Positions 37,274-46,659 of a stretch of 64,000 bases of DNA are shown piece by piece. The DNA is from Absicoccus intestinalis. Its GTDB lineage: Bacteria > Bacillota_I > Bacilli_A > Erysipelotrichales > Erysipelotrichaceae. The stretch is from assembly GCF_033971885.1 (NCBI RefSeq), contig NZ_JALBUS010000009.1:1-64000 (forward strand), given 5' to 3'. The notes beneath the pieces were generated by a model that was not told the DNA's origin, ran no database searches, and saw only the letters and a list, made by a program, of their open reading frames with translations. The stretch's first letter is position 1. Each line of letters begins with the position of its first letter. The position numbers and the translations under genes were made by a program.

Positions 37274-38059
37274 ATGAAAGTGTATGTGAAATGCAAGGTC
37301 AATCCCAATTCTGGTTTATGGATTGGACATAGTGAAAACTTTACAAAAGCCATCTATGGATTTAGTGAGTTAGGTGCTGAAATTGTACCTTATCGAAGTC
37401 TAGATGATATATATGATACGATCACAAAAGAAGATATCGTGATTGATTATATTGCGCAATGCGAAACGGTATTTCATAAATTTGGATATGATCATATGCA
37501 TGTAGATGACTATCCAGCTTGTCTACAACCATATTTAGGAAGACGAATCTGGAAAGATACGATCAATGCAATCGCAACCGATCCTGAAAAATGGTCAGCA
37601 GGCTGGTTTGTAAAACCAATAAGATCCAAGGCTTTTACGGGAAAAGTCATTCATTCGATCCAAGATCTGGTTGGGTGTGGAAACTATAGCGAAGACTATG
37701 ATGTATTATGTAGTGAAGCCATGGATATTCGGCGAGAATGGCGATGTTTTATTTACTATGATGAGATTTACGATATTCGACCATATAAAGGCGATTATCA
37801 TTACACATACGATCCCACTGTTTTGGATCAAATGATGGATGCTTTTCGAAATTGGAAGCAACGCCCTATGGCTTGTGCCATGGATGTTGGAGTCACAAAA
37901 GACCATCAAACCATCCTTATTGAGTGTAACGATGCATATGCGCTTGGCTCCTATGGCTTGGTTGATTTTCGCTATGCCAAAATGATATCGGCACGATGGG
38001 CACAAATCTTAGAGCGAGAAGATATATTTGATTTTCGCGCCAATGGGAAAGAAAGATAA
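37274..38059 (+). CDS. ATP-grasp domain protein (DUF4343-like)
   Basis: 261 residues. N-terminal region MKVYVKCKVNP, central WFVKPIRSKAFTGKVI (ATP-grasp lysine strand), EWRCFIYYDEIYDIRPYKGDY and late ILIECNDAYALGSYGL, with the Glu-x-Asn metal site typical of ATP-grasp ligases. Belongs with DUF4343-type proteins that are often near macrodomain or phage-defence genes. The ligated substrate is unknown. GAGGAAAGGGTG precedes the ATG. Separated from the macrodomain gene by a terminator. Confidence 0.75.
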   Translation: MKVYVKCKVNPNSGLWIGHSENFTKAIYGFSELGAEIVPYRSLDDIYDTITKEDIVIDYIAQCETVFHKFGYDHMHVDDYPACLQPYLGRRIWKDTINAIATDPEKWSAGWFVKPIRSKAFTGKVIHSIQDLVGCGNYSEDYDVLCSEAMDIRREWRCFIYYDEIYDIRPYKGDYHYTYDPTVLDQMMDAFRNWKQRPMACAMDVGVTKDHQTILIECNDAYALGSYGLVDFRYAKMISARWAQILEREDIFDFRANGKER

Positions 38060-38085
38060 GAGAGACGAGATCTCTTATCTTTTTG
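38053..38085. terminator. Terminator between convergent genes
   Basis: AAGATAAGAGA (38053-38063) pairs with TCTCTTATCTT (38071-38081), followed by T residues. A symmetric stem, so it may serve both directions. Confidence 0.8.
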
Positions 38086-38983
38086 TTATGTTTGAAATTT
38101 GATGGGCAATACCACGTAATACATGTCCATCAATGGTTGCTTTTTTAAGAAAATCATCAATGGAACAATACCAATTGTCTTGAAAAGAAATGACGGTATG
38201 ATGGTCTTTTTGTTGTGCATGGACTTCATAAGGAGCACCTGCATACGTAAATGAAACGGCGCTATCTTTTTTTAGTAACCATATTAAATCATAGATATCA
38301 AGAATTTCCTGACCAGTATGTGGAAGCATATCTATGATTTGGTGCATCAATAAAAGGTCATCTGGATTTTTTGATTGTTGTAACCGCCTTGGTAAAAAGG
38401 CTCGTGCTTCTTGAAGTAGTTCTTCACATATCGTTTTGATGGAGGGGTCCTTTGTTTCTGAAAATATGGAAGCAATCAGTAATTTGGCTTCAGGAACAGG
38501 TGCAAACCAACTGCTTTGTCTGTGGACCACTGTTTCGGTCAACTGAAAAACGGATTCTGTATACCTTGTGTCAGTGCTTGGCGAATCATTGAACTGATAG
38601 ATACAAGCAAGTTTCAACCATTGGGCTTGCAAATTCGATTCAAATTCAGCTGCTTGATTGGCATATTGATAGGCTTTTTGATAATTTGGCATTCCATCAT
38701 GGCCATAATAATAAAATTTGCCAAGACAAGTTTGAGCTAAATTTTTGGACAAATCATCATATTGATCAATTAAAATCTCATAATATTTTTTTGCTTGAGG
38801 ATAATATTCATTGTCGTAATAAAAGGAGGCTAAGTTGAATAATACGATATCACGATCCGGGGTATCGCGATCGGCATATATATAAAATTCGGATGCTTCA
38901 ATAAAAGCATCTTTTTCAAATTGTGTAGGGTTGTCTTTTGCGTTATATTCTTTGAATATTTTCCATGCTTGTTCTGTATTCAT
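38075..38983 (-). CDS. TPR/Sel1-like repeat protein
   Basis: 302 residues. Helical repeats in the first half (LFNLASFYYDNEYYPQAKKYYEILI, then CLGKFYYYGHDGMPNYQKAYQYANQAAEF) fit TPR/Sel1 repeats. A separate C-terminal beta-rich part follows (VSFTYAGAPYEVHAQQ). No signal peptide. Last gene of a three-gene minus-strand operon, 11 bp after the HIRAN gene. Likely a protein-interaction factor; the partner may be the J-domain protein (inference). Confidence 0.7.
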   Translation of the reverse strand: MNTEQAWKIFKEYNAKDNPTQFEKDAFIEASEFYIYADRDTPDRDIVLFNLASFYYDNEYYPQAKKYYEILIDQYDDLSKNLAQTCLGKFYYYGHDGMPNYQKAYQYANQAAEFESNLQAQWLKLACIYQFNDSPSTDTRYTESVFQLTETVVHRQSSWFAPVPEAKLLIASIFSETKDPSIKTICEELLQEARAFLPRRLQQSKNPDDLLLMHQIIDMLPHTGQEILDIYDLIWLLKKDSAVSFTYAGAPYEVHAQQKDHHTVISFQDNWYCSIDDFLKKATIDGHVLRGIAHQISNITKR

Positions 38984-38994
38984 GTTGGGTGCCT

Positions 38995-39387
38995 CTAAAA
39001 ATCGATAAGCGAAATGGCGATTTGAATGTATGTGAAAGTATGTTTTTGACTGATTTTTATGATTGTAGCTGATAGTAGCTTGCCGGCATCCATCAATCGA
39101 GAAAACACTACATTATCTTTTTCGGGAATATATCCAAGTTTTTTTCCATCACAAGTTAAAACGAGTATTGCATTTTCATCAAAACGATTTTGTTCCCGTT
39201 GTAAATGTAAGGTATCACCGATTTTGATTTGTTGAAAAACACTTGGCTCAGTGATATGCGATGTACCGGCAATATAGGTATCAAATAAGTGAATTTCACG
39301 AGTTAATGGCTTTATGATCTCATCTAAAGAATTTTCGCTCGCTATTGTTGCTAATTGTTGATTTAACTTGCTTAGTTCGTTTGCCAT
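38995..39387 (-). CDS. HIRAN-domain protein
   Basis: 130 residues. After a short helical N-terminus of about 35 residues comes a HIRAN domain: YIAGTSHI, GDTLHLQREQNRFDENAILV, KLGYIPEKDNVVFSRLMDAG. HIRAN modules bind DNA 3' ends or damaged DNA in Rad5/HLTF-type proteins, and occur alone in bacteria. Its start overlaps the J-domain gene by 16 bp. Role unknown, possibly DNA damage or chaperone-linked. Confidence 0.85.
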   Translation of the reverse strand: MANELSKLNQQLATIASENSLDEIIKPLTREIHLFDTYIAGTSHITEPSVFQQIKIGDTLHLQREQNRFDENAILVLTCDGKKLGYIPEKDNVVFSRLMDAGKLLSATIIKISQKHTFTYIQIAISLIDF

Positions 39388-40148
39388 GGTTCTTTTACCT
39401 TGTTATTTGTTATTATTTTTTCAAACACTTTCTGTAATTCTTCTTTGTATTGGGAATAAATTTTTATTTCTTCTTTTAATTCATTCACTTTTTCTTCTTT
39501 TAAATCATCATTCTCAAGGATCGTATGATATTGATAGGGATCACTTGAAATAATTGTTGGGATCTCATCTTGTAAAGCGTGAATTTTTTCTTGAATATTT
39601 GGCACTTCGAGGGAAAGAGAGGAATGATCCATTTCGATTTGATGCATGAGGAATTCTAGCTCTTCTAACCTAGATAAATCATTGGCATGATAGGCATCCA
39701 CGATTTGTGACCATAACTCTTTGTATCGTAGATCATTGACAAATTCTGGATGCAAATCTGGATGGACTTGTTTCGCAAGTTGGCGATATTTCTGTTTTAC
39801 AGCTAAGACGGTGGCCTCGCTAGATACTTTGCACTGCATAGCCATGGAAGTTTTTTCATACATTTCATGCAACTGTTTTTGATAAGCTTGCATCACTTGT
39901 TTTGTATATTGGTCTACTTCATCCATGGAAAGTTCTTTTCCTTGATTTAGAGCGGCTTGATAGAATGCAATCTGCTTTTTGAGTCGGATACATGCTATTT
40001 TTGCTGCAAAGGCTTCGTTGATTAAAAGCCCAAACGTTCGAATGTAGGCCAATTGTATCGAAGCCGCATCCTTACGAAGCGCATCGCGTTCAAACAATAG
40101 CTTTTCATATTGATCGTTTAGAGAATCTTGTATAGAAATGATGGACAT
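39372..40148 (-). CDS. J-domain (DnaJ-like) protein
   Basis: 258 residues from the ATG at 40148, with AAGGAGA upstream; a longer frame to 40340 lacks a ribosome site. Residues 1-105 are helical and probably coiled coil. A J-domain-like stretch follows (about 112-168): AVKQKYRQLAKQVHPDL, the HPD motif at about 129-131. The C-terminus is again helical and charged. Lacks the Gly/Phe and zinc regions of DnaJ, so a class C-type co-chaperone. First gene of a three-gene operon with HIRAN and TPR proteins. Confidence 0.75.
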   Translation of the reverse strand: MSIISIQDSLNDQYEKLLFERDALRKDAASIQLAYIRTFGLLINEAFAAKIACIRLKKQIAFYQAALNQGKELSMDEVDQYTKQVMQAYQKQLHEMYEKTSMAMQCKVSSEATVLAVKQKYRQLAKQVHPDLHPEFVNDLRYKELWSQIVDAYHANDLSRLEELEFLMHQIEMDHSSLSLEVPNIQEKIHALQDEIPTIISSDPYQYHTILENDDLKEEKVNELKEEIKIYSQYKEELQKVFEKIITNNKVKEPWQTN

Positions 40149-40283
40149 AAAAATCTCCTTGTATAAATAGTATAGCAAGGAAATAAACGAAAGCATAAGA
40201 TAGCTCAAGTTTTGAAGAAAAAAGCTAGAAATCGTGTAGCTGACATTATCACTGTGTAGTGATTTGTTAGTCATTTTCCTATC

Positions 40284-40931
40284 TTGTATTTGGATATCGT
40301 AACAAGAAATGGGACAGGAGACATCAAAACCCATCTGCATGCTTTAGAAAATGCCTGCCAAATCGCGCATGCATTGCATTGTTTAACCATTCGCATATTT
40401 CCTTTCCGTTGGCCCGATAATCGAAAAGGTCCTTTTGGGACCAAGGAAGATATGGATCGAATCATTCCGAATATCAAAAGAGCTATAGAAATTGCGAAAT
40501 CTTATCAAGTCACGCTGGTGTTAGAAAACTGTCCATATTCTCACTTGCCTAAAGGGGAAATGACGCTACAAGTTGTACGAGCCCTTCAAAGTTCCTATCT
40601 CAAACTACTATGGGATCCAGCCAATTCCTATCGCGCTATCCCAGCCAATGTGCCAAAGGAATATATGCATTGGAATCTAAAGGAAGAATTAGAACATATG
40701 GCTCCTTATATAGGACATATACATATCAAGGATTATCGCTATGATGCGTCTAGCCCCAAACCATTTCTGCATGTTCCTGTTGGCAAGGGAGATATTCCTT
40801 ATTCTGATTTATTAACGAGTTTGTGTGAAAATGGATATACAGGCAGCTTATCTTTAGAACCGGAAGTAGATGGGAAAGGAAGCATAGAATGTATGCGTGT
40901 ATTAAAAAAGATGGTCAACAATGTATCCTAG
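40284..40931 (+). pseudogene. N-terminally truncated sugar-phosphate isomerase/epimerase-like gene
   Basis: About 215 codons of a xylose-isomerase-like TIM barrel: LVLENCPYS, LLWDPANSYRAIP, HIHIKDYRYD, GKGDIPYSDLL, GSLSLEPEVDG, consistent with metal-binding Glu, Asp and His residues. The usual family length is 270-300 residues; the first two or three barrel strands (about 70 residues) are missing. The open frame begins at a TTG without a ribosome site, right where the DnaJ-like gene's promoter region ends. Probably a 5'-deleted remnant. Confidence 0.65.
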
Positions 40932-40937
40932 CCAAGT

Positions 40938-40968
40938 AAGAATATCGTTTAGGACGATGTTCTTTTTC
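40938..40968 (+). terminator. Terminator after the isomerase remnant
   Basis: AAGAATATCGT (40938-40948) pairs with ACGATGTTCTT (40954-40964), followed by T residues. Confidence 0.8.
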
Positions 40969-41113
40969 TTTGTGTTGGTCTTAAGCAACGAGAGATGATA
41001 TGAAAAGTTTGATGACAGATTTTCTGGTTTCTTTTTACGAGTTATAGAATCATTTTGTATGCAAAGGAAACAAAAGACATATTTTTCAGGTGGTATATGG
41101 AAATTGTTTTAAA

Positions 41114-41272
41114 TGTACCCATTCCATGTTTACAAATAAACAATTTTGACATATTAGGATTTGGACTTTTTGCTTTATCTATTTTACATCGCAATCAAAA
41201 GAATCAATGGTTTTCCTTTTGATTGCGAGTGGTTTTGCCCATCTTTGTAAATGGGATGGATCGTACGTAATG
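41114..41272. repeat. Nested inverted repeats in a 590-bp gene-free stretch
   Basis: Inner perfect 13-bp inverted repeat (41189-41201 with 41216-41228), and an imperfect outer one: GTACCCATTCCATGTTTACAAA near 41118 against TTTGTAAATGGGATGG near 41245, then GTAC. No reading frame with coding character overlaps it. It may be a relic of a small mobile element or a structured RNA. The rest of 40969-41440 shows nothing recognisable. Confidence 0.55.
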
Positions 41273-41443
41273 GGTATTTTTATTTGTTTTGTGATACAGC
41301 AATAAATCTGTAGATGTTTCTGTATGTATAATACGTGGTAGAAAGATGAAATATTTTCTGTTTGTTTTATCCGTGTCATTTTGTTTGCTTTCAGAATTAT
41401 CTAGGATGCAGGTTATTCGAAGCTTTTTTTTATGGCTTGTTTG

Positions 41444-41471
41444 TTGCATTTATTGAGAATGCGCGTATAAT
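41444..41471 (+). promoter_or_regulatory. Promoter of the HrtBA-like ABC pair
   Basis: TTGCAT (41444-41449), 16-bp spacer, TATAAT (41466-41471), followed by a 55-bp leader and TAGGAGGA before the permease start. Confidence 0.65.
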
Positions 41472-41525
41472 CACAGATAGATTTGAACAAATCATATTTG
41501 ATAAAATATAAATAGGAGGAAACGT

Positions 41526-42605
41526 ATGCGACTTGCATGGAAAGAATTGAAATATAATTGGCGAAGATATGCATTGATCAGTATCATCGTTTTATTGATG
41601 ATGTTTATGGTCTTATCTCTTTCGGGTTTGGTCAATGGCTTAGGAAGAGCCGTATCTTCGAGTGTTGAAAGCTTGGATGCTCAATCCTTTGTATTGAGTG
41701 ATGACTCTGAAAAATTATTGACCGTATCCAATCTTTCTGACCGTCAATACCAAGAAATAACGAAACAAACCAAAGGAAAGACTACATCACTGGATGTTTT
41801 GCGAACCTATATTCAAACAGCAAATAGTGATGAAAAGAAGGATGCTGTCTATTTTGCCATTGATCCCCATAGTTTCTTATCCCCATCCAATCAACTAGCC
41901 AAAAGTAAAGCTGAAAATCCAGTTGTATTGGATGATGCATTTCAAGAAGATGGCATTCAAGTAGGGGATCACATCAAAGATGCTTCGACGGGAGTTGTGA
42001 TGAGTGTATGTGGGTTTGTGTCGGATCAGATGTATGGACATGTATCCGTTATTTATATGTCGTCGGATACTTATGCATCCATCATGAAAAAAGTAAATCC
42101 TCAAGCATATGTGAAATCGTATCATGCAATCGCCGTACAATCGAATACACCAAAAATCAATGTAGATGGTACGGCTGTCTATTCTAAATCGGAGATCATC
42201 AACAGCATTCCTGGCTATCGTGCGGAACAAAGTACGATCACCATGGTCATTTGGATGTTAGTGATCATTACAGCGGTGATCATTGGTATCTTCTTTTATG
42301 TGATCAATCTCCAAAAAGAAAAAGAATTTGGAGTATTAAAAGCAATTGGTACATCCATGCGTCAATTAAGACAATTTATTCTTTGCCAAGTCTTGTTGAT
42401 TGCCTCATTTGGCGCTATTCTTGCCGCGATATTGACGCAAATTCTGTCCTATGTCTTACCATCAAGCATGCCATTTTATCTCAATGGACGAGCAGAAATC
42501 ACGATTTTACTTGCGTTTGTATTGATTTCTTTAGTGGGTGGCTTGGTATCGGTTCGACGCGTGGCAAAAATTGATCCGGCGATGATCATTGGAGGTGACA
42601 ACTAA
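41526..42605 (+). CDS. ABC transporter permease (HrtB/MacB-like)
   Basis: 359 residues. TM1 near 16-38, a large extracytoplasmic domain (about 40-235), then three TM helices in an FtsX-type domain (about 240-355), with KEKEFGVLKAIGTSMRQL, the conserved coupling helix before the last pair. The N-terminus MRLAWKELKYNWRRYALISI resembles HrtB of the haem-efflux pair, so export of a toxic small molecule is probable, but substrate is not proven. Overlaps the ATPase gene by one base. Confidence 0.82.
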   Translation: MRLAWKELKYNWRRYALISIIVLLMMFMVLSLSGLVNGLGRAVSSSVESLDAQSFVLSDDSEKLLTVSNLSDRQYQEITKQTKGKTTSLDVLRTYIQTANSDEKKDAVYFAIDPHSFLSPSNQLAKSKAENPVVLDDAFQEDGIQVGDHIKDASTGVVMSVCGFVSDQMYGHVSVIYMSSDTYASIMKKVNPQAYVKSYHAIAVQSNTPKINVDGTAVYSKSEIINSIPGYRAEQSTITMVIWMLVIITAVIIGIFFYVINLQKEKEFGVLKAIGTSMRQLRQFILCQVLLIASFGAILAAILTQILSYVLPSSMPFYLNGRAEITILLAFVLISLVGGLVSVRRVAKIDPAMIIGGDN

Positions 42606-43279
42606 TGCAAAACCAAAAACAGTCAACGATCCTAGAAATTTCACATGTATCTATGAGTTATCAAGATGGCCAAAAGAAAAGACAAATTCTCCAAGATGTG
42701 AATGTATCGATCCATGCTGGTGAATTTGTCGCGATTGTCGGGCCTTCTGGCTGTGGCAAAAGTACCTTTTTGAATATTGCCGGAATGATGCTTTCTGGCG
42801 ATACAGGAAAAGTCATATTGCGTGGAGAAGATCTTTCTATGAAGAAAAAGCAAGATTGGACAGCCATTCGACGCGATCATATTGGTTTTATTTTTCAAAA
42901 TCATCAATTGTTACCATTTCTTACGGCACGTGAACAATTGGATGTGGTAAAAAAAGCCAATCCAGAAAAGGTAGAACAATTGGCACAAGAATTAGATTTG
43001 ACCAAGATCATGGACCATTATCCATCCCAAATGTCGGGTGGAGAACGTCAACGCGTCGCTTTGGCACGAGCTTTTATTACAGATCCAGATGTGATCTTAG
43101 CCGATGAACCAACCGCTTCTTTGGATTCTCAACGAGGCAGACAAGCCGTCAAGATGATTGCGATGGAAGTGCACAAACGAAACAAAGCAGCCATCATGGT
43201 TACCCATGATTCACGTGTTCTTGATTTAGTAGATATCGTTTATCAAATGGAAGATGGAAAATTGAAACAAGTCGGATGA
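42605..43279 (+). CDS. ABC transporter ATP-binding protein (HrtA/LolD-like)
   Basis: 224 residues. Walker A GPSGCGKST (near 45), Q-loop FQNHQLLPFL, signature MSGGERQRVALARAF, Walker B VILADEPTASLD and H-loop VTHD. MacB-family ATPase partner of the preceding permease. The start ATG overlaps the permease stop. Terminated by a hairpin shared with the convergent ABC exporter. Confidence 0.9.
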   Translation: MQNQKQSTILEISHVSMSYQDGQKKRQILQDVNVSIHAGEFVAIVGPSGCGKSTFLNIAGMMLSGDTGKVILRGEDLSMKKKQDWTAIRRDHIGFIFQNHQLLPFLTAREQLDVVKKANPEKVEQLAQELDLTKIMDHYPSQMSGGERQRVALARAFITDPDVILADEPTASLDSQRGRQAVKMIAMEVHKRNKAAIMVTHDSRVLDLVDIVYQMEDGKLKQVG

Positions 43280-43299
43280 ATGGATTCCCTTCATCAAAA

Positions 43300-43330
43300 A
43301 AGTACGGTAATACGAGTTACCGTGCTTTTT
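43300..43330. terminator. Terminator between convergent ABC operons
   Basis: AAGTACGGTAA (43300-43310) pairs with TTACCGTGCTT (43317-43327), one G-U, T run on the plus strand. The A-rich left side could also serve the minus strand. Confidence 0.8.
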
Positions 43331-44936
43331 ATTTGATTTCAATGATTCGCGCTGGACCAATACTTTGGGAAAGCCGATGCGATATGGATAGGACAGTTCG
43401 ACCTTTACTTGAGGCACGCAAAGCCGAAAGGATACGATCTTCTGTCTGGGCATCTAAGTTCGCGGTAATTTCATCCAATAAAAGGATCGAAGGATTGGAA
43501 ACGATGGCCCGGGCAATCGCAAGCAGTTGGAGTTGTCCTTTTGAAAATAAATCTTCATCCATAGGCGTATCCAAACCATGAGGTAAGTTTTCAATGGTTT
43601 GTTCGAATCCTAAAAGAAGAAGGGCTTTGTTGATTTCTTCATCTTTATAGGATGCATACAATGTGATTTGATCCCGAACCGTTCCAGGAACGGAGGTAAA
43701 GTCTTGTTCAACCAATCCAAATACATTTCGTCTTTCTTCCGGTTTTAGAGCGACAGGACAATAGCCGGCAAGAGAAATATGGCCTGCATCAGGGTTGTAT
43801 AGACCCGTCAATAATCGAAAGATCGTGGATTTACCAGCTCCGGTCCGACCTACAAATGTCACATGTTCACCAGGATGGATCGTAAAAGATAAATTCTGAA
43901 AGACAGGTTTTTCAGGATCATACCCAAATGTGACATGGTCAAAGCAGATGTCGTTATTTTTTATGGTTGTATTGACTTCTGGATGCCAGTCGGTTTCATT
44001 CAAAAAAGTTTGAATGTGATGAATCGCTGCACTCGCAGCTTGCATGTTCTGAATTTCCATACCAATATTTTCCAGGGGTGAAAAAATATTGGCCACATAA
44101 GCAATCATAGCTACGGCCGATCCAACGGATAGACCAAAAAGGGAACGATATCCACTCGCCGCAAAGATCATCATGATTGCCGTAACAATGGCTTGTGTGA
44201 TCAAGATGACAGGGGAATAGATACTATCAATGATATTTCCTTGATCGATGGCTTGATAGCTTTCTTGAATATATTTGTCATAGGTGTTTTCCATATATTT
44301 TTCGGCATGAAAACCATGGATCATGCGCATACATCGAATCGTCTCGGGGACTTGGCTGTTTACACGAGCAATGGCTTTTCGATTGGCCAATTGGGCTTTA
44401 TTCATTTTTTTCTGTGCCCATCGCGTAAAAAAATACAAAAATGGTGTGATGACCAGAAGCAATAGTCCCAGACCTTTCGAACGCGTAAAGATGACGATAA
44501 AAATGGCAATGAGCTTGAAACAATCGGCAATCATGCTTACGATCCCATCGCTATACAAAACATCAATGGCATCTCCATCATTGGTAAAGATGGATTCGAT
44601 TTCACCGGCTTTATGGGCATGAAAATATTGTGGTGATAGTCGTGAAAGCTTTTGGCAAAGAGCCGATCGAATCGCATGGGTCATTTTCTGACCAAAAATG
44701 GTAATACAAGCATTTTGTAGCGATTCAAAAATATCGGCAAGAACGATACATAAGAAATACGAAAGTGCAAGGAGGAAGGATATGGATCGTTGATTCCCAA
44801 GACGGTTGACAATGCGTTCCAGAACCAAAGGAGGAAGCAAAGAAGTGAAAACAGAACAACCAATTACCACGATCAAAAGAATCATCCATTTCTTGTTTTG
44901 TTTCATGAATGTTTGTACGATCTTATTCATTGTCAT
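43329..44936 (-). CDS. ABC exporter half-transporter (second gene)
   Basis: 535 residues, TM domain with about six helices, then an ATPase domain: Walker A FVGRTGAGKST, Q-loop VEQDF, signature FSKGQLQLLAIARAI (first residue degenerate), Walker B ILLLDEITANLD with the catalytic Glu. Second half of a heterodimer with the preceding gene, overlapping it by 14 bp. It supplies the Walker B Glu that the partner lacks. Likely a multidrug or peptide exporter. Confidence 0.9.
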   Translation of the reverse strand: MTMNKIVQTFMKQNKKWMILLIVVIGCSVFTSLLPPLVLERIVNRLGNQRSISFLLALSYFLCIVLADIFESLQNACITIFGQKMTHAIRSALCQKLSRLSPQYFHAHKAGEIESIFTNDGDAIDVLYSDGIVSMIADCFKLIAIFIVIFTRSKGLGLLLLVITPFLYFFTRWAQKKMNKAQLANRKAIARVNSQVPETIRCMRMIHGFHAEKYMENTYDKYIQESYQAIDQGNIIDSIYSPVILITQAIVTAIMMIFAASGYRSLFGLSVGSAVAMIAYVANIFSPLENIGMEIQNMQAASAAIHHIQTFLNETDWHPEVNTTIKNNDICFDHVTFGYDPEKPVFQNLSFTIHPGEHVTFVGRTGAGKSTIFRLLTGLYNPDAGHISLAGYCPVALKPEERRNVFGLVEQDFTSVPGTVRDQITLYASYKDEEINKALLLLGFEQTIENLPHGLDTPMDEDLFSKGQLQLLAIARAIVSNPSILLLDEITANLDAQTEDRILSALRASSKGRTVLSISHRLSQSIGPARIIEIK

Positions 44937-46659
44937 TCGAATCTTCTCCTTTCCTTTGTTGCATAAACAATTTTCGATATCCAGCTTCTTGTTTCAACAT
45001 GTCGTCGTGAGACAGAAACGTACTTGTATGATCGTGTAAATAAAGAACATGAGAAAAAGAGGGAAAATGATAAAGACGATGTGAAATGAAAAGAATGGTA
45101 TGATGGGGAAAAGTCTGACGAATATTTTTTAATATGTTTGTTTCCGTTGCTTGATCGACAGCGGCAAAGGGATCATCCAATAGAAGGATGGGTTTGGCAT
45201 GGGCCAACGTACGAGCCAGTGCCAGTCTTGCTTGTTGACCACTCGACAACATCGATCCTGCATCTCCAATTCGATCCGAAACCAAACGATCCATTTGTTT
45301 GAGATCTTGATCCAGATTGGTCATTTTCAAATAGGTAGTGGCACATAGATCACGACCTAGACAAATATTCTCTTCAAAAGAAACCGAAAGCAGTTGGGGT
45401 TCATGGCCCATATAGGAAATCGCAGAACGCTTTTCTTCTTCACTCATATCGCGTAATTCTTTTCCATTGCACGTGATGGAACCGGTATAATCGATTTCAT
45501 CGATCAATACTTTTCCGAGTGAACTTTTGCCACTGGCCACTTCGCCTGTAATACCAATGATCTCGCCGGGTCTGGCAATAAATTGAATATCGTGTAAGAG
45601 CGAACCAATGGACACATGATTGAAAGATACAGTCATGGGACAAAAAGGTACCGTATCGATGGAATCGTCCTCTTCGATGGGTTCTCTCATCAAAGGTTGA
45701 ATGCGTTTCCAGGAAACTTCTGCTTTTTGCACGGCATTAAAAAGCTTTGCGGCATGGCTGGTCTTGACGGCTAGTTTTGTGAAACAAGAAAGAAAAGTCG
45801 TAAAAGCTGCAATGTTCCAGACAGTCCAACCCGTTCCATTTACATTTTTCCCACCAAAGTAAATGATCATGAGGGTGCCAAGCATGGCAATGGCATCATA
45901 CAAAGGGGTTAAAGCCCCTTCATAAAGATTGGCTTTCGCACTTTTGACTTCATAATCACTTAACACTTTTTCATAGGCCTCATCCCGATTTTGTTCACGT
46001 CCATATACCCGATAGGTAAGACTATTTTCGATACGATCCATGGTCAAAGCACTTAAAGAAGAAGCACTTTTTTTATAAGCAATATTGGCTGCAGTGACTC
46101 TATGTTTCATTTGATTGGCAACAACGTACGCAATCGGAGCAAACAAACAACATAAAATGGCTAGCTTCCAATCGTAATGAAGCAAAAGACATGTATAAGC
46201 AATCAAAACAACTCCTGTATCAAAGAGTTCAGTCGTAAATTTACGAATGCCTTCGGCACACACATCGACATCGGCAATCGCATTGGTCAAAAGCGAGCCC
46301 ATATCCTTTTCTTTTGGCTTGTGTGTGTGAACAAGCGAGTTGTAGAGACTTCGACGCATGGCCCGACTGATATCATTCGCAAATCTTCGTACGCCAAACC
46401 GTTTGATGGCTCTGGCTAGTTGTACTAAGGCAATGACCAATATATAGAAAAGGGCCAATCGTAACATATCTTGCCAAGTCGCTTTGGCTTTGGTGATGTC
46501 ATAGAGACATTGAGCCAATTGACCTTCAAAATAGGGCCCTGCCATCAGTCCAACATTATAGAGTAGACCGGATATCGTTACGATGATAAGCATTGGTATT
46601 TCAAATCGAAAATACGTACGAATTTGGTTGGGATGTTTTAATAATTTATCTGTTTTCAT
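44923..46659 (-). CDS. ABC exporter half-transporter (first gene)
   Basis: 578 residues, six TM helices then an ATPase: Walker A GITGEVASGKSS (extra residues instead of the usual spacing), signature MLSSGQQARLALARTL, Walker B ILLLDDPFAAVD, where Asp replaces the catalytic Glu. This is the degenerate-site half, as in ABCC-like and LmrC/BmrC-type heterodimers. MarR-controlled operon. Overlaps the MarR gene by 14 bp and the next half by 14 bp. Confidence 0.9.
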   Translation of the reverse strand: MKTDKLLKHPNQIRTYFRFEIPMLIIVTISGLLYNVGLMAGPYFEGQLAQCLYDITKAKATWQDMLRLALFYILVIALVQLARAIKRFGVRRFANDISRAMRRSLYNSLVHTHKPKEKDMGSLLTNAIADVDVCAEGIRKFTTELFDTGVVLIAYTCLLLHYDWKLAILCCLFAPIAYVVANQMKHRVTAANIAYKKSASSLSALTMDRIENSLTYRVYGREQNRDEAYEKVLSDYEVKSAKANLYEGALTPLYDAIAMLGTLMIIYFGGKNVNGTGWTVWNIAAFTTFLSCFTKLAVKTSHAAKLFNAVQKAEVSWKRIQPLMREPIEEDDSIDTVPFCPMTVSFNHVSIGSLLHDIQFIARPGEIIGITGEVASGKSSLGKVLIDEIDYTGSITCNGKELRDMSEEEKRSAISYMGHEPQLLSVSFEENICLGRDLCATTYLKMTNLDQDLKQMDRLVSDRIGDAGSMLSSGQQARLALARTLAHAKPILLLDDPFAAVDQATETNILKNIRQTFPHHTILFISHRLYHFPSFSHVLYLHDHTSTFLSHDDMLKQEAGYRKLFMQQRKGEDSNDNE

